Positions 28,420 to 36,957 of a DNA stretch of 64,000 nt are shown in pieces. The notes under the pieces were generated by a model. The model did no database searches. It saw nothing but the letters and a program-made list of their open reading frames with translations, and was not told the origin of the DNA. Origin of the DNA: Candidatus Thiodiazotropha sp. (ex Monitilora ramsayi) (GTDB taxonomy: Bacteria > Pseudomonadota > Gammaproteobacteria > Chromatiales > Chromatiaceae); contig JAHXIP010000001.1 in assembly GCA_025655575.1 (NCBI GenBank), forward strand, positions 186,001 to 250,000. Reading direction: 5' to 3'. Each line of letters starts with the position of its first letter. The stretch's first letter is position 1. Made by a program: the position numbers and the translations under genes.

Positions 28420-29919
28420 ATGATCTTTCGATCACGCTACCGCTATCTCATCATCTTCCTGATTTTTGCGATCTTAACCCCGTTATTGTTTTGGAGCAGT
28501 GCCCATTTCACCCGCCAGCAAGGACTGACTGAACTGGCCGCCGACGCCGAAAATGATCTGATGCTGTTTGCGCGACAGTTGGGGCAGCGGCTCATTGGTT
28601 ATGATCATCTCTCAGGGTCGATCTCCACCAGTCGCCAGATCCTGGCCGCGCTGCGAAATCCCCATGACAAGGTGTTGGCCAGTACGGTGAATCAGTACCT
28701 CGAAGCGCTGAACGAAGAAGTGCATGCCAGCGCTATCTATGTGATGGACTTGGAAGGGAATACGCTGGCCGCGAGTAATTGGCGGTTGGAGAAGTCATTC
28801 GTCGGTAAGAACTACGGTTTTCGTCCCTATTTCAAACTGGCTATAGAGGGCCTGACAGGGCGCGATGTGGCAGTTGGCGCCACCTCCGGTGTGCTCGGGT
28901 ATTACGTAGCCCGGCCTGTGCTCGATGATGACCAGATCGTAGGTGTGGTTGTGGTCAAGGTGACACTGGATGAGATGCGGCTATTGTTTGCAGACTTGGA
29001 CCTGCGCCTGCTGGTGGCGGATCGGGATGGAGTGATCTTTCTCGCCAGTCATGACAGTTGGCGATTTCAGACCCTGCGGCCGGTGACGTCTTCAAAGCAT
29101 GAAGCGATTCGGCAGGTCAGGCGCTATGGTGATGAGCCATTGCGACTCTGGCCCATAAAGGAAGTGGAAGACTGGAATGGGGTGTCGAAGCTGGTCATCC
29201 TGGATGATGGGGAGGAATACCTAAGCCAGGCTACTTTGTTATTGTCCCGTGGGTGGGAGATGCATGTCTTCAAACCCACGCATGAGGTAGATGAGCAAAT
29301 CTACTTCGCCATGGTTGTGAGTGGTCTGGTGAGTGCACTAGCCTTATTGTTGGTGCTGTTTCTGATGCAGCGGTATGACTATTTACAGGATCTCAGAGAG
29401 GCAGCGATTCACGATTTTCTCACTGGACTCTATACCCGGCGCTATATGCAGGATGCGGCACGGGCACAGATCAGTCGCATTAACCGGGGTCAGATCAATA
29501 ATTTTTCTGCGGCCATGATCGATATCGACCATTTCAAGCGGGTCAATGACCAGTATGGGCATCGTGCCGGTGATCAGGTACTACGTGCGGTTGGCAAGGC
29601 AATCTCCTCTGAGATCCGGCGTGGCGACATTCCGGTGCGATATGGAGGTGAGGAGTTCCTTGTCATCATCAATACCCACAGCGACTGTGACGCGAGTCAA
29701 ACGGTACGTCGAATCCTGGGCCGTATCAAAACCATGCATTTCCGAGGTGCCATCAGGAAACTCAATATCACTGCCAGTGCGGGAATCGCCCATTATCAAA
29801 CGGATGAGACCTTGGAGGATCTACTGCATCGGGCCGATGAGTTGCTCTATCGCGCAAAGCAGGATGGACGCGACCGCTTTTACGATGACGAATGCGAAAA
29901 GCTGAAAGAAATACAGTGA
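28420..29919 (+). CDS. Membrane-bound diguanylate cyclase with periplasmic Cache sensor
   Basis: 499 residues. TM1 lies at about 7-27 and TM2 at about 290-315; between them is a periplasmic dCache-like sensor (YVMDLEGNTLAASNWRLEKS, FVGKNYGFRPYF). The C-terminal GGDEF domain has an intact active site GGEEF at 409-413 and an inhibitory I-site RRGD at 400-403, so it should make c-di-GMP with product feedback. Its stop overlaps the GTG of a periplasmic iron-binding protein, suggesting that protein delivers the signal. Confidence 0.93.
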   Translation: MIFRSRYRYLIIFLIFAILTPLLFWSSAHFTRQQGLTELAADAENDLMLFARQLGQRLIGYDHLSGSISTSRQILAALRNPHDKVLASTVNQYLEALNEEVHASAIYVMDLEGNTLAASNWRLEKSFVGKNYGFRPYFKLAIEGLTGRDVAVGATSGVLGYYVARPVLDDDQIVGVVVVKVTLDEMRLLFADLDLRLLVADRDGVIFLASHDSWRFQTLRPVTSSKHEAIRQVRRYGDEPLRLWPIKEVEDWNGVSKLVILDDGEEYLSQATLLLSRGWEMHVFKPTHEVDEQIYFAMVVSGLVSALALLLVLFLMQRYDYLQDLREAAIHDFLTGLYTRRYMQDAARAQISRINRGQINNFSAAMIDIDHFKRVNDQYGHRAGDQVLRAVGKAISSEIRRGDIPVRYGGEEFLVIINTHSDCDASQTVRRILGRIKTMHFRGAIRKLNITASAGIAHYQTDETLEDLLHRADELLYRAKQDGRDRFYDDECEKLKEIQ

Positions 29920-30923
29920 AACCAATTATCCTTTTTCTTATCCTGATGCACTGGGCGCCAGCCCTGCTGGCTGGTGAGTCGTTAGTGATCTACGGCTCAC
30001 GTCAACAAGCGCTCATGGAGCCATTGCTGATGGCCTATCGTGAAGCGCATGGCGTGGAGGTGCGTTATATACAGGAGAAATCAACTCCCCTCTTAAAGCG
30101 TTTGGCCGATGAGGGTGAGGGCTCACCTGCCGACCTATTGCTGACGGCCGATATCGGTGTACTGGAAGCGGCGCGTGAAAAAGGGCTATTACAAGCCAAG
30201 CAATCGGCCTTGCTGAGCAGCTTGATACCGGCCAAGTACCGGGACCCTCAGGGATACTGGTTCGGTCTGTCTTTGCGCGCGCGGATGATCATCTATGCAC
30301 CGGGCCGGGTGGCACATAACACCCTGCAAGGTTATACAGACCTGGCAGCACCTGTACTGCGAGCGAGGGTCTGTGTACGTTCATTGTCCCATGTCTACAA
30401 CCAGTCATTTATTGCCGGGCTGCTAGTGCGATGGGGCGAAGCACGTACCCGTGAATGGTTGCACAGGTTGGCAGGTAATCTTGCCAGGCCATCTCAGGGT
30501 GGTGATCGAGACCAGGTACGTGCTGTAGCAGAGGGAGAGTGCGATGTGGCCGTTGTTAACAGCTACTACTATGCCTTGATGCTAAACGGTGAAGATGAGA
30601 AAGATCGAAAAATTGCAGAGCAGGTAGCGTTGCTATGGCCCGATGAGGGCGTGCATGTCAATATCAGTGGTGGTGGTGTCACTCGCTTCTCTCAGCATCC
30701 CCAACTGGCCATGGATTTCCTGGAGTTTCTGACCAGTTTCGACAGTCAGCGGCTTTTTGCAGAGTTGAATCAGGAGTATCCGGTTGTGTCAGGCGTGCCG
30801 GTATCGCATGCCTTAATGCGGCTCGGGGCATTCGAGGCCGATTATCGTCCGTTGACACTGATTGCCCGTCAGCGTCAGAAGGCATCCGAATTGATACAAG
30901 AGCTTTATGATAATCATGAATAG
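29916..30923 (+). CDS. Periplasmic iron(III)-type ABC substrate-binding protein (FutA/FbpA-like)
   Basis: 335 residues from GTG at 29916, which overlaps the upstream stop (GTGA) and gives a clean signal peptide (MKPIILFLILMHWAPALLAG); an ATG at 29892 is in frame but would precede the signal with charged residues. SPADLLLTADIGVLEAAREK, RDPQGYWFGLSLRARMIIY and GGDRDQVRAVAEGECDVAVV are FutA-type signatures; VNSYYYALM supplies the tyrosines used as Fe(III) ligands. No permease or ATPase gene is adjacent. The overlap with a sensor cyclase suggests a signalling role. Confidence 0.85.
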   Translation: MKPIILFLILMHWAPALLAGESLVIYGSRQQALMEPLLMAYREAHGVEVRYIQEKSTPLLKRLADEGEGSPADLLLTADIGVLEAAREKGLLQAKQSALLSSLIPAKYRDPQGYWFGLSLRARMIIYAPGRVAHNTLQGYTDLAAPVLRARVCVRSLSHVYNQSFIAGLLVRWGEARTREWLHRLAGNLARPSQGGDRDQVRAVAEGECDVAVVNSYYYALMLNGEDEKDRKIAEQVALLWPDEGVHVNISGGGVTRFSQHPQLAMDFLEFLTSFDSQRLFAELNQEYPVVSGVPVSHALMRLGAFEADYRPLTLIARQRQKASELIQELYDNHE

Positions 30924-31096
30924 GGTTAGGCGGTGGCGGGGTGGGACCGTCGCCGCACAAGATTGACTGGTTCATGATGAGATACGTGCTTCGATGACTT
31001 TTTGACGACATTTAGCTGAGCGATTCAAGCGGTTATCCTAGATAGTATTGCTGTCACTTTTATCTGAAAAAAGCCTTCCCTGGCAACATGACGTAA

Positions 31097-32719
31097 TCAG
31101 ATATTCTCCGGTTCCATTTTGATGGCGCCGCAGGGGCACTCAGCGGCACACATACCGCAGCCCTTGCAGTAGTCATACTTGATCTCGAAGCGCTTGCCCG
31201 GACCCAGTTTGGTGATGGCATTATCAGGACAGACGCCGTAGCAGTTGTCGCACTCGAAGCAGTTGCCACAGGACATGCAACGGCGTGCCTCATAGGCGGC
31301 GTTGACCTCGTCCAGGTCGCCCACCACCTCCGCGAAACCGCTCTGCCGCCGGACGATATCGAGCATCGGCCGTACTGTGCGGGGAGCGTCGGAGTAGTAC
31401 CAGGTGTTCATCTTGCCGTTATCCACGATCTCGTGTTTTTCGGGCTTGATGTAATTCTTGCCCTTAAGCCAGGCATCGATACTGCGGGCAGCATGCTTGC
31501 CGTGACCGATGGCGGTGGTCACCGTGCGCGCGGAGGGCACCATGTCGCCGCCGGCGAAGATACCTTCGGCGCCGGTCCTCATCTGCCGGTCGACCAGCAC
31601 CGAGTCGCCTTCGACAGCGACATCCTTCAAGGCTTCCACCAAGGAGGTCTCCACGTTCTGTCCCAGGGCCTGTACCACTACATCGGCATCGAAGCTTTCG
31701 AACTGACCCGTGGGCTGGGGCCATTGGCCTTCGCCATCGACCATCTGCTCCAATTTCAGGCCGTTGTCCCGGATCTCACGGATCGCCCGCAGGGGCAGGA
31801 TCTCCACCCCCTCCTCCAGGGCCTCGCGAATCTCCATCTCGTGGGCCGGCATCTTCTCCCGTGCCTCATAGACCACCAGCGTGACCTGGGTCGCACCCAT
31901 GCGGATAGCGGTTCGGGCCACATCGACAGCGGTGTTGCCGCCGCCGTAGACCACGACCCGGCCACGCAACGCCACGTGCTCCTCCTCCTCGACGGCCCGC
32001 AGCAGACCGACCGCGTCGAGCAGCGGCAGGCTGTCGTCCGATGGAATCTCGACCCGCTTGGGTGCCTGCGCGCCGATGGCGAGGAAGACGGCGTCGAAGC
32101 CGTTGGCCTGTCGAAAGCCCTGAATATCGTCGATACGGGTATTGACTACGATCTCCACACCCATGGCCTCGATACGCTGGATCTCCGCCTTCAGCTTCTC
32201 CCGGGGCATGCGGTATTTGGGAATGCCGTAGCGCACCATACCGCCGGCCTGGGCGGAGGCCTCGTAGACGGTGACCTGGTGGCTGTAGCGGCGCAGGTGG
32301 TAGGCGCAGGCAAGTCCTGCGGGACCGGCACCGACCACCATCACCCGCTTGCCGCTATCCTGGCCGGGTTTGATCTTCCAGCCCTGGCGCAGGGCCTGGT
32401 CGCCGAGGAAGCGCTCCACCGAGTTGATGCCCACCGCATCGTCCACGTGGACCCGGTTACAGGCTCCCTCGCAGGGGTGGTAGCAGACCCTTCCCATGAC
32501 GGCGGGAAAAGGGTTGTTGAGCATGATCTCCCGCCAGGCCTTCTCGTAGTGTCCCTCTTCGCTGTGGTAGAGCCAGGCCTGAATATTCTCGCCCGCCGGG
32601 CAGGCGTTGTTACAAGGGGGCAGTCGATCCAGATAGACCGGTCGCTCGGTCCGCCAGGAGCCGGTCTTGTTGAGCAGGCTGCTGCCCACATCGAGGGTAA
32701 TCGCAAAGGGTTTTTTCAT
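31097..32719 (-). CDS. NAD(P)H/FAD oxidoreductase (GltD-like) fused to a 2[4Fe-4S] ferredoxin, electron-transfer subunit of the 2-oxoacid oxidoreductase
   Basis: 540 residues. An N-terminal iron-sulfur domain (CNNACPAGENIQAWLYH, YHPCEGACNR) is followed by the FAD loop VVGAGPAGLACAYHLRR near residue 128, the NAD(P) loop VYGGGNTAVDVARTAIR near 258, and a C-terminal bacterial ferredoxin domain with CMSCGNCFECDNCYGVCP and CKGCGMCAAECP. It can pass electrons between ferredoxin-level clusters and NAD(P). It is the last gene of the gamma-alpha-beta operon, two bases after beta, and resembles the flavoprotein subunit of phenylglyoxylate and 2-oxoacid:NAD(P) oxidoreductases. Not glutamate synthase: no large subunit is present. 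Confidence 0.85.
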   Translation of the reverse strand: MKKPFAITLDVGSSLLNKTGSWRTERPVYLDRLPPCNNACPAGENIQAWLYHSEEGHYEKAWREIMLNNPFPAVMGRVCYHPCEGACNRVHVDDAVGINSVERFLGDQALRQGWKIKPGQDSGKRVMVVGAGPAGLACAYHLRRYSHQVTVYEASAQAGGMVRYGIPKYRMPREKLKAEIQRIEAMGVEIVVNTRIDDIQGFRQANGFDAVFLAIGAQAPKRVEIPSDDSLPLLDAVGLLRAVEEEEHVALRGRVVVYGGGNTAVDVARTAIRMGATQVTLVVYEAREKMPAHEMEIREALEEGVEILPLRAIREIRDNGLKLEQMVDGEGQWPQPTGQFESFDADVVVQALGQNVETSLVEALKDVAVEGDSVLVDRQMRTGAEGIFAGGDMVPSARTVTTAIGHGKHAARSIDAWLKGKNYIKPEKHEIVDNGKMNTWYYSDAPRTVRPMLDIVRRQSGFAEVVGDLDEVNAAYEARRCMSCGNCFECDNCYGVCPDNAITKLGPGKRFEIKYDYCKGCGMCAAECPCGAIKMEPENI

Positions 32720-32721
32720 GA

Positions 32722-33714
32722 CTAGTCTCCTTGCTCGTCGATGAGGCCGAAGCGGCGGATATTACGGTCCGCCACCGCCTGAAGCTGGGCGAGCTGGGAT
32801 TCGTTTTTCAGGGTGTGGGCGAAGCGTCGCTGCAGTTTGAGGTAGTCGGATACCGGTACCTTGCGACGGATCTTGGTGGAGGCGGTAATCTCTCCATGCT
32901 CCGCCTCGAACAGGGGATAGAGCCCGCTCTCCACCGCGAGTCGGGCGATCTTCACCGTATCCGCGGGTTTGGAGCCCCAGCCCAGAGGACAGGGTACAAA
33001 GACCTGGATATAGCGGGCGCCCCGAATCGACATCGCCTTCTCCACCTTGGCCTCCAGGTCGTGCAGCCGGTCCACGCTGGCTGTGGCCACATAGGGTATG
33101 CCGTGGGCCATGGCGATCAGGGGGACGTTCTTGCCCTTGTCGAAATCGGCGCCGGGTTCCGGTCCCACCGGCATGGTGGTGGCGGTGCGTGCCGAGCCGG
33201 GGGTGGCGGAGGAGCGCTGCACGCCGGTGTTCATATAGGCCTGGTTGTCGTAGCAGATGTAGAGCACGTCATCGTTGCGCTCGAACATACCGGAGAGGGC
33301 GCCGAAGCCGATATCGGTGGTACCGCCGTCGCCGCCCTGGGCGATGACCCGCACATGCTCCCGTCCCTTGACCCGCATGGCCGCGGCGATACCGGTGGCG
33401 ACGGAGGGTGCGTTGCCGAACAGGGAGTGCATCCAGGGGATACGCCAGGCCGACTCCGGGTAGGGGGTGGTGAAGACCTCCAGACAGCCGGTGGCGTTGG
33501 CGGCGATCAACTGGTTGTCGGTGGCGCGCATGGCGGCGTCGATGGCGTATCGCGCGCCCAGTGCCTCGCCGCATCCCTGACAGGCGCGATGTCCTGAGTC
33601 GAGGGAGTTGGAGCGGTCCATGGTCGCCTGCACCGTGCGCTGGGCCTCGTCGAGCAGGCGGTTGCCCACGGTGAGGGTGCCGGTCTGATAAAATTTCACT
33701 TGTTGATGTGGCAT
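32722..33714 (-). CDS. porB: 2-oxoacid:acceptor oxidoreductase, beta subunit (TPP-binding)
   Basis: 330 residues. CQGCGEALGARYAIDAAM carries two of the cysteines that bind the TPP-proximal [4Fe-4S] cluster; GDGGTTDIGFGALSGMFER with CYDNQAYMNTGVQRS is the TPP/Mg site. The enzyme decarboxylates a 2-oxoacid (most likely pyruvate) with CoA, or runs in reverse as a CO2-fixing synthase. It sits between alpha (12 bases upstream) and the flavoprotein-ferredoxin subunit. The exact 2-oxoacid is not proven by the sequence. Confidence 0.88.
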   Translation of the reverse strand: MPHQQVKFYQTGTLTVGNRLLDEAQRTVQATMDRSNSLDSGHRACQGCGEALGARYAIDAAMRATDNQLIAANATGCLEVFTTPYPESAWRIPWMHSLFGNAPSVATGIAAAMRVKGREHVRVIAQGGDGGTTDIGFGALSGMFERNDDVLYICYDNQAYMNTGVQRSSATPGSARTATTMPVGPEPGADFDKGKNVPLIAMAHGIPYVATASVDRLHDLEAKVEKAMSIRGARYIQVFVPCPLGWGSKPADTVKIARLAVESGLYPLFEAEHGEITASTKIRRKVPVSDYLKLQRRFAHTLKNESQLAQLQAVADRNIRRFGLIDEQGD

Positions 33715-33725
33715 GTTGGCCCTCC

Positions 33726-34982
33726 TCAGGCGGTCTTGGCGGCGTCGACGACGCCGACCTCACGCAGGATGTTTTCAGCGGCAGAGCCGGAGCGGGTATG
33801 GTCCAGCTCCCGTGCCAGCTCCCGTTCCACGATGTCGCACTTGATATCGAGGAAGGTGGTCTCTTCCAGGTCGTCCTGCATCGCTCCTTCGAACAGCTCG
33901 GTGAGCGACCTGCGGGTGATGGGGCGTCCGCCGAGACCGCCGATGACGGTGTAGACGGGCGTACTCAAGCCACGGGTCGACATGCGGACATTGTTGGCGA
34001 CGATGCCGCCCATGCCGACTGCAAGGCATTTCTCGAATACCACAACCCGTTGGCAATCCAACAGTGCTTGGCGCAGGAGTTCCTTGGGGAAGGGTCGGTA
34101 ACAACGCAGGGAGATGGCACCGATCTTGTGTCCTGCATCGCGCAGGGTGTCGATCACATCGGAGATGGTGCCGATGACCGAGCCGAGGGTGACGATGATG
34201 GTCTCCGCATCCTCTGTCCGGTAGTTGGAGATGAGTCCCCCCGAGTCGCGGCCGAAGATGGTTTTGAACTCTTCGGCGATCTCCGGGATCAGCTCCAGGG
34301 CCTGCATCTGTTTGTGATGGGCCAGGTAGCGGACCTCTGTGAAGGCTTCGGGACCGACCATGGCACCCAAGGAGATGGGCTCGGCAGGGTCGAGTACCTG
34401 GCGTGGTTCGAAGGGGGGCAGGAACTGGTCAACCTGTGACTGCTCCGGGATATCCATACGCTCAAAGGCGTGGGTGAGGATGAAGCCGTCGACGCAGACC
34501 ATCACCGGCATACTCAGGGTTTCTGCGATACGAAAGGCCTGGATATGCAGATCCAGCGCCTCCTGGTTGGTCTCGGCGAAGAGCTGAATCCAGCCGGCGT
34601 CGCGCATGGACATGGAGTCGGACTGATCGTTCCAGATGTTGATGGGTGCGCCGATGGCCCGGTTGCCCACCGTCATCACGATGGGCAGGCCGAGTCCCGA
34701 GGCGTTGTAGACCGCCTCGGCCATATAGAGCAGGCCCTGGCTGGCGGTGGCGGTGTAGGAGCGGGCGCCGGCGGCGGAGGAGCCGATGGCCACCGAGAGG
34801 GCGGCGAACTCCGACTCCACGTTGATGAATTCGCACTGCTCCAGGCTGCCGCTCTTCACCATGGCACCCAGGTCCTCCACGATGTGGGTCTGGGGCGTGA
34901 TGGGGTAGGCGCAGATGACTTCGGGGCGGCAGAGGGCCACCGCTTCCGCGATACCGTGTGAGCCTTCGATCTGTTTAAGCAT
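33726..34982 (-). CDS. porA: 2-oxoacid:acceptor oxidoreductase, alpha subunit (pyruvate:ferredoxin oxidoreductase type)
   Basis: 418 residues from ATG at 34982, with AGGAGG five to six bases before it; the frame extends to 35021 without family similarity. ICAYPITPQTHIVEDLG is the N-terminal pyrimidine-binding signature, FINVESEFAALSVAIGSSAA holds the TPP-activating glutamate, and NIWNDQSDSMSMRDAGWIQL is characteristic of PorA-like subunits. It overlaps gamma by 8 nt. Pyruvate is the likeliest substrate by these blocks; phenylglyoxylate-type enzymes share part of them. Confidence 0.88.
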   Translation of the reverse strand: MLKQIEGSHGIAEAVALCRPEVICAYPITPQTHIVEDLGAMVKSGSLEQCEFINVESEFAALSVAIGSSAAGARSYTATASQGLLYMAEAVYNASGLGLPIVMTVGNRAIGAPINIWNDQSDSMSMRDAGWIQLFAETNQEALDLHIQAFRIAETLSMPVMVCVDGFILTHAFERMDIPEQSQVDQFLPPFEPRQVLDPAEPISLGAMVGPEAFTEVRYLAHHKQMQALELIPEIAEEFKTIFGRDSGGLISNYRTEDAETIIVTLGSVIGTISDVIDTLRDAGHKIGAISLRCYRPFPKELLRQALLDCQRVVVFEKCLAVGMGGIVANNVRMSTRGLSTPVYTVIGGLGGRPITRRSLTELFEGAMQDDLEETTFLDIKCDIVERELARELDHTRSGSAAENILREVGVVDAAKTA

Positions 34983-35559
34983 GGGACACCTCCTGCAGTA
35001 CAGGTGTCTGCGCCATTTCATAGGCGACCTTGGCCGCGGTGATATTGGCCTGGCCGATCTTGCCGGGGAATTTGGTCTCGATCGCCTCGATCACCGAGTC
35101 GATCTTGATCACGCCGGTGACCGCCGCCAGTGCGCCGAGCAGGACTGCGTTGGGGACCGGCCGCTTTACATGAGTCAAAGCGATCTCGGTGGCCGGTACG
35201 GTGCAGACATGGCCCTTGGGCAGATGCTTGATGGCATTTTCGATACCGAGTGCTTCGATGCTCTTACTGGTGTTGATGAGCAGATAGCCGTTATCAGTAA
35301 GGCCGTTGAAGACGTCGATGGCATTGAACAGGGTTGGGTCCTGAATAACCAGGATGTCTGGCTCCAGCACCGGTTCGCGTAATCGGATTGTCTGGTCATC
35401 AATACGACAGAAGGCCACCACTGGAGCGCCCATTCGTTCGGAGCCGAAACTCGGCACTGCTTGGGCATGTTTGCCTTCGAGGAAGGCGGCAACGGACAAC
35501 ATTTCGGCGGCAGAGACAACGCCCTGACCACCGCGTCCGTGGATGCGGATCTGAAACAT
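34975..35559 (-). CDS. porG: 2-oxoacid:acceptor oxidoreductase, gamma subunit
   Basis: 194 residues. IRIHGRGGQGVVSAAEMLS is the gamma-subunit CoA-associated loop; AVPSFGSERMGAPVVAFCRI and NAVLLGALAAVTGVI complete the family pattern. It completes the alpha-beta-gamma core of a multi-subunit ferredoxin-dependent 2-oxoacid oxidoreductase. First gene of the operon, with AGGAG eight bases before ATG. The divergent CysB-like regulator starts 279 bases away. Confidence 0.9.
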   Translation of the reverse strand: MFQIRIHGRGGQGVVSAAEMLSVAAFLEGKHAQAVPSFGSERMGAPVVAFCRIDDQTIRLREPVLEPDILVIQDPTLFNAIDVFNGLTDNGYLLINTSKSIEALGIENAIKHLPKGHVCTVPATEIALTHVKRPVPNAVLLGALAAVTGVIKIDSVIEAIETKFPGKIGQANITAAKVAYEMAQTPVLQEVSHA

Positions 35560-35739
35560 GTGTCATTTCTCCTTTCTGTATTAAAAGCCCTTGGCCTTGT
35601 GAGCCAATGGGAGATCGTCACGGACGGGTAAGTCCGCTTGAACAAAAGGTATTGCGTGCTTGTTCTTGTCACCGGAAGGGCCGGCGATACTATTTATGCT
35701 GCATCCCATGAGCCTTCTCTGTTTTTTGGGCTCTGCGGG

Positions 35740-35766
35740 GTGAAAGTGGCTTGTAGAGACTTTCAC
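35740..35766. promoter_or_regulatory. Perfect 8-bp inverted repeat, candidate operator
   Basis: GTGAAAGT (35740-35747) and ACTTTCAC (35759-35766) are separated by 11 bases. The element lies between the divergent 2-oxoacid oxidoreductase operon and the CysB-like gene, 73 bases before the regulator ATG. LysR-type regulators commonly bind dyads in such intergenic spaces, so this is the best operator candidate here. A hairpin in the leader RNA is the alternative. Confidence 0.45.
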
Positions 35767-35838
35767 GAGGGTGAAGTATGGGAACTGCCATTAATCATGT
35801 AAAATAATTAATATTGTTTATTTATAATTATTCATTAT

Positions 35839-36750
35839 ATGGAATTCAGGCAACTCAACTCCCTCATCGCGCTGGCAGAAAATGGCTTTAGTGTCAGCCG
35901 GGCGGCACAAAAGCTCCATCTGGTACAGCCAGCGGTCTCTCAGCATCTCAAGCAGCTGGAGCAGGAGTTGGGCACCCGGCTTTTCCGACGCAATGGCAAA
36001 CGTCTCACCGGACTGACAGAATCCGGCGAGCGGGTGTTGCACTACGCACGCAATATCCTCACCGATACCTCAAACATCCTGGCTGTAGGTCAGGAGCATG
36101 TCTCAGAGGAGAAGGGGATTCTGCGTATCGGTACCACACACACCCAGGCGCGCTATGTGTTGCCACCGATCGTGCGACACTTCAGTGAGGCCTATCCTGC
36201 GGTTGAGTTGCAAATGCTTGAAGGTACGCCCAGGGAATTGGTTGATATGGCACAGGAGAACAAGGTCGATTTCGCAATCTGCACAGAGGCGTTGGGTGAG
36301 CACCCGGCGCTGTTGGCAATTCCCTGCAACCGTTGGAATCGATGTCTGATCGCACCAAAGGCGCATCCCGTATTGGCACAAAAAAGGGTGACGTTGAAAG
36401 CTTTGTGTCGTCATCCGATCATCACCTATGTAGCCGGTTTCACCGGGCGTGACCATCTCAATGAAACCTTCGGTAAGGAGGATCTCATTCCCCATGTGGT
36501 GTTGAGCGCTACCGATACCGATGTGATTAAGACCTATGTGCGAGAGGGCATGGGTATCGGCATTATCGCCGACCTGGCATACGAGCGGGAGAAGGATATC
36601 GATCTGGCAATGCGGGATCTGAGCCATCTCTTCCCATGGGAGGTGACAAAGATTGGCTATCGCAAGGATAAGTACCTGCGCGCTTACCAGAAGCGTTTCA
36701 TTGAGTTCTTTCAGGAGATTTCAGCGCGGATGGGGCAAGCAGCGGTGTAA
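35839..36750 (+). CDS. LysR-family regulator of the CysB/Cbl type
   Basis: 303 residues. The N-terminal helix-turn-helix spans about 18-40 (SVSRAAQKLHLVQPAVSQHL). The effector domain carries GTTHTQARYVLP, AICTEALGEHP, YVAGFTGRDHLNETF and SATDTDVIKTYVREGMGIGI, which are CysB/Cbl signatures for sulfate or O-acetylserine-type ligands. CysB-type proteins control sulfate assimilation; here the target by position is the divergent 2-oxoacid:ferredoxin oxidoreductase operon. It is a little shorter than CysB (about 324 residues). Confidence 0.88.
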   Translation: MEFRQLNSLIALAENGFSVSRAAQKLHLVQPAVSQHLKQLEQELGTRLFRRNGKRLTGLTESGERVLHYARNILTDTSNILAVGQEHVSEEKGILRIGTTHTQARYVLPPIVRHFSEAYPAVELQMLEGTPRELVDMAQENKVDFAICTEALGEHPALLAIPCNRWNRCLIAPKAHPVLAQKRVTLKALCRHPIITYVAGFTGRDHLNETFGKEDLIPHVVLSATDTDVIKTYVREGMGIGIIADLAYEREKDIDLAMRDLSHLFPWEVTKIGYRKDKYLRAYQKRFIEFFQEISARMGQAAV

Positions 36751-36782
36751 CTTTTCGACGTGATGAATGCCCATAGAATCTA

Positions 36783-36875
36783 GGGCCTGTTTTTGCACCC
36801 AGCGGCTTTATCATTCGCTCATGTAGAGTGACTACACATTGCTCATTCTGCCGTGCTGGGTACAAAAACAGTCCC
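36783..36875. repeat. 93-nt palindromic element between convergent genes
   Basis: The arm at 36787-36803 (CTGTTTTTGCACCCAGC) pairs with 36855-36871 with one mismatch, and the stem extends outward by three further pairs after a mismatch. Inner bases include a smaller hairpin TGTAG-AGTGA-CTACA. It lies between the convergent ends of the CysB-like gene and xerC, so it may act as a bidirectional terminator or be a MITE/REP-type mobile palindrome. No other copy is obvious in this window. Confidence 0.65.
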
Positions 36876-36957
36876 AGCAGAACCTATTGGATTAGTGTTA
36901 ACAGGTCCCAGGTTGGGCCGACGAAAGAGGGTCAACCCACGGAGTTAAAAAACAGAT

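Noticed and set aside
31433..32725. 430-codon plus-strand frame opposite the GltD-ferredoxin gene
   Set aside because: It is a high-GC shadow frame; the minus strand carries full family motifs.
36911..36943. GTTGGG/AACCC partial palindrome near the xerC end
   Set aside because: Only five clear base pairs; too weak to call next to the much stronger 36783-36875 element.
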